DNA from: Loxodes magnus
Taxonomy: Eukaryota; Ciliophora; Karyorelictea; Loxodida; Loxodidae
Length of the DNA stretch: 64,000 nt
NCBI GenBank assembly: GCA_946699065.1
Contig: CAMPDV010000271.1
Span: forward strand, 310,001-374,000
Direction of reading: 5' to 3'
Both the position numbers and the translations under genes were made by a program. A model generated the notes under the pieces. It saw only the letters and a list, made by a program, of their open reading frames with translations. It ran no database searches and was not told where the DNA came from. Position 1 is the first letter of the stretch. Each line of letters starts with the position of its first letter. This document shows positions 61,306 through 64,000 of this stretch, piece by piece.

Positions 61306-61508
61306 AATAAATAAAATTATAATAATTGCAATTTTTAATTTTTTATAGTTTAAATTATAAAAGTAATTTATTTTTTGAAGATACTAAATATTAAAAAATA
61401 AAGTTACGTATATTTAAAATGATTTATATAATAAGTTTTTATATTTATACATTAATTAATTTAATTTTTTAATTCAAATACTTTTTAGATTTAATTCTAA
61501 CTATTTCT

Positions 61509-62897
61509 TCAAAAATCAAAATCATTCAAGATGAAATCTATTTCTTCGTTCTATTCAACTTAAGTTGTTATTATTCTTATATTTTTAAGTTGCTTTTTCA
61601 TTTCTTTTGCTCATTATAGACTTATTTATGTTTAACTGATATCTAAATACTGTAATGATTTATAAATTTGATATATTTCACCTTATTCATTTGAAATTAT
61701 AAAAGCTTCTTGTGTTATCTTATCATTTTCATTCAGCTCCAATTCATTCAAAATTTCACAGTTCATTATTATTTTTTAAATATCTTCATTATTCAAATTG
61801 CATCCTTAAAGATTTAAACTTTTAAGACCTTAAAGGGAAACTAATTAGTTTATGAAACTTTATTCTTAGAAACTACAATAAGCTAAATTTAATTCTTTCA
61901 ATTAGGTATTGTTCTAATTTATAGTTTTCAACGTTTTAATACTTAGTTCCTTTATACTTATCAAAGTAATACTTCATAGTTTTTAGCAACTTTAAAAAAT
62001 TTGCTATAGAGTTTCGTTTGAAATGGTTTTTATGAAATTTATTGAGATTTTTTTGTAATTTTAGCCAAAACTAGCTACTTGTAAAAAATCTTCATCCTTT
62101 AACTGTTTTAATGACATTAAAGTTAAATCTCTTAAGTTAGGTGTATTCTATAACATTAGAAGTAAGCTTTAGCCATTGAAACCGTTACAGTATTTTATTT
62201 ATATAACTTCTAGCTATACAAATTACATAGGAAAAATTTAACTAAAAATTTAACCATTTCAATGTAATAAAGACCCTAAAATTAGAGTTTTCAAATTTAA
62301 TCTATTAAATCTTTCAAAATCTTGCTAAGAAAAATTAATTTTTCCTTATAAACAAATATTACTTAAAGAAGGACACAAATCAATAAACTTTTCAACGTTT
62401 TTGTTTCCATTAATGTCTATTTATTCAACTAAGACTCCTTTTACCCTCAAATAATCTCTTAATAAGTCATAATTAATTTATTAACTATTGATGAATATCA
62501 GTTTTAGATTTAAGTTTAAGCAATAATCTATTAGAAAATTTCCTTTTAATTAGTTGCTCTTCTCATTATAAAATTAAATAAGCTGTAAACTAGTGAGATT
62601 CTATAGAAAGCTTAAGTTTTAGTCATCTAATTTATCGTTAATAATTAACTCTTTTAAACTTTTAAACAGAGAAAGATTAAGTAAAGTGAAGTTGTTTAAC
62701 TCTAAAAATCCTTCTATATAAATTTCGCTTAAATGAATAAAATTATTTTCTTACTTTTTTAGTTTTTGTCTTATTTAAATGGCCTTAGTGAATGCTTCTT
62801 AAATTTGCTTATTTAAACTAACCGAAAAATGTTAACTTAAAGTTAAATCTAATAACTATACTTCACAAAGAATCATTTACTTGAATATTCATTCTAT
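61509..62897 (-). CDS. LRR protein, R-unit family, unit D
   Basis: Counterpart of 54179-55567, apparently identical, final TGA at 61511-61509 and conserved in-frame TGA at 62891-62889. With the copies in A and C and the two copies at 4.7 and 42.7 kb, this makes five full-length LRR genes in the window. Confidence 0.62.
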
Positions 62898-63367
62898 TTT
62901 ATTTTTTATTTATTATAAGTTTCCTTTATATTATGGTATTGCTAGCAAAGCAAATTTATAATTAAAGCGATATAAATATCTATTTACTTATTACAAGTGA
63001 CAAATATCTTTATTTCTAAGAAATTCAAATATATGAGTGAGAATGTAAGTTTTCTTTCATATTGCGTGTTAAATAAATGCTTAAGTGTTTGGCTTTTCTA
63101 CTTCTTTATTTTTTTGTAATAAGCTTTAATTTATAATATCTTAATGAGTTTATTACTTTTCTACGTTTTTATCATATTCAAGCAAAATAGAAGAATTAAT
63201 AACCTAATTATTTTATTTTTCCTTTATATTTTCTTACTACTGATTTTAAATGCTTTAGAATTATTGATTTTCTTAAGTTGAAAATTCTAAGTTTGAAAGA
63301 TTGTTGCTTAACTATTCCATATAAGTTATTATAATATTTTAAATTATAAATTTATAACAAAAATATA

Positions 63368-64000
63368 TTGAAAAAAAGATAAAATAAAAAAGGCAATTCA
63401 AATTAAAAAATAAAAAAATAAAAAAGATTGAAATAAATAGAAAATAAATTAGACATAATCAAATTAGGTATAACAATTTACTAAACTTGACTTAAAAATA
63501 GAAAAAATATATAAAAAACAAAAGAATAAAAAAAATTAAAAAGTAAATCTTAAAAAGATTTAAATGTAAAAAAAAAAACAATAAAAAGAACGAAAAGAAA
63601 AGATGAAAAAAAATCCTTATGAAAATCTACAAAAAGAAAGAAAAGTTTTTAAATTAAATTATTTCATAAATAATTAAATTAAATAATATTTCCTTTAAAA
63701 TACAAGAATATTACTACGTAAATAAGTATTTTGTCCTTTTTCATTATTGATCATTAATTTTTTACTATTTTCTATTTATTATTTATTTTTTTAAATACTT
63801 TTTTTAATTTGTAATTTTTTTTCTTCTTTTCGTCGTATTTTTCTTATTTAAAAATTAAATATTTATTTTTTTATTTTAAAATGCTTTTTCAATACTTTTT
63901 TGAATTTTTTGAATTTTACTTTTCTATATTATTATGATTTTTTTATATATTTTTTTTAATCAGCAGATGTTGAGATACCACCCAATTTTTATGTTACATT
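63368..64000. repeat. R unit E, start only
   Basis: Begins with ATTGAAAAAAAGATAAAATA and follows unit D's leader up to the window end; the array therefore continues outside. Confidence 0.9.

Larger units (their letters stand above)
56038..63367. repeat. R unit D (7330 bp)
   Basis: Complete unit, head to tail with C and E. Nearly identical to C from about 58430 onward; closer to A in the leader, which C partly lacks. Confidence 0.92.

Noticed and set aside
1-64000. Tetrahymena germline chromosome with breakage sites
   Set aside because: No chromosome breakage sequence or telomeric repeat was seen, and TGA use argues against it, though the AT content and LRR clusters would fit.
1-64000. Reverse transcriptase, integrase or transposase gene
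   Set aside because: No catalytic motif pattern (such as an aspartate-rich polymerase box or a DDE triad in context) was found by eye on either strand.

Overview
The window is very AT-rich eukaryotic DNA that looks ciliate. Read with the standard code, nothing longer than about 95 codons is open and nothing is recognisable. Read with TAA and TAG as glutamine, long protein-like frames appear: leucine-rich-repeat (LRR) proteins, coiled coils and CCHC zinc knuckles. These frames also carry TGA where tryptophan fits, and two diverged LRR paralogues keep TGA at the same two positions. The simplest reading is that all three standard stops can be sense (TAA/TAG = Gln, TGA = Trp, with TGA also used as the final stop), as known for karyorelict ciliates such as Loxodes and, in a related form, Condylostoma. 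A Tetrahymena-like germline full of pseudogenes is the main alternative. No taxonomic marker gene is present, so this is inference.

Layout. Segment X (1-10392, and again 37960-48353) holds a CCHC Gag-like gene on the minus strand, a SINE-like element, a second CCHC gene on the plus strand, an LRR gene, a Trp-rich small gene, a decayed SINE-like element and a decayed LRR-like remnant. Each X is followed by head-to-tail 7.33-kb R units: A (10393-17721) and a truncated B (17722-about 19585) after the first X; C (49184-56037), D (56038-63367) and the start of E (63368-64000) after the second. Each full R unit holds a CCHC Gag-like gene, two SINE-like elements, a decayed coiled-coil gene, a second Gag-like remnant and an LRR gene on the minus strand. 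An 830-bp insertion flanked by a 14-bp repeat separates the second X from unit C.

The middle (about 19.6-37.8 kb) is single-copy here. It holds a 5S-rRNA-like SINE dimer, an unrecognised coiled-coil gene, another CCHC gene, an unknown gene, and two diverged copies of a large unknown gene facing each other tail to tail (25.7-29.3 kb plus strand, 37.7-34.5 kb minus strand).

Taken together the window is a duplicated, repeat-rich block in which LRR genes sit among several families of small Gag-like (ORF1-like) genes and short non-autonomous retroposons. At least four of these retroposon types end in the same short hairpin followed by an ATTT-rich tail. No reverse transcriptase, transposase, rRNA operon, tRNA, CRISPR array or telomere was recognised.
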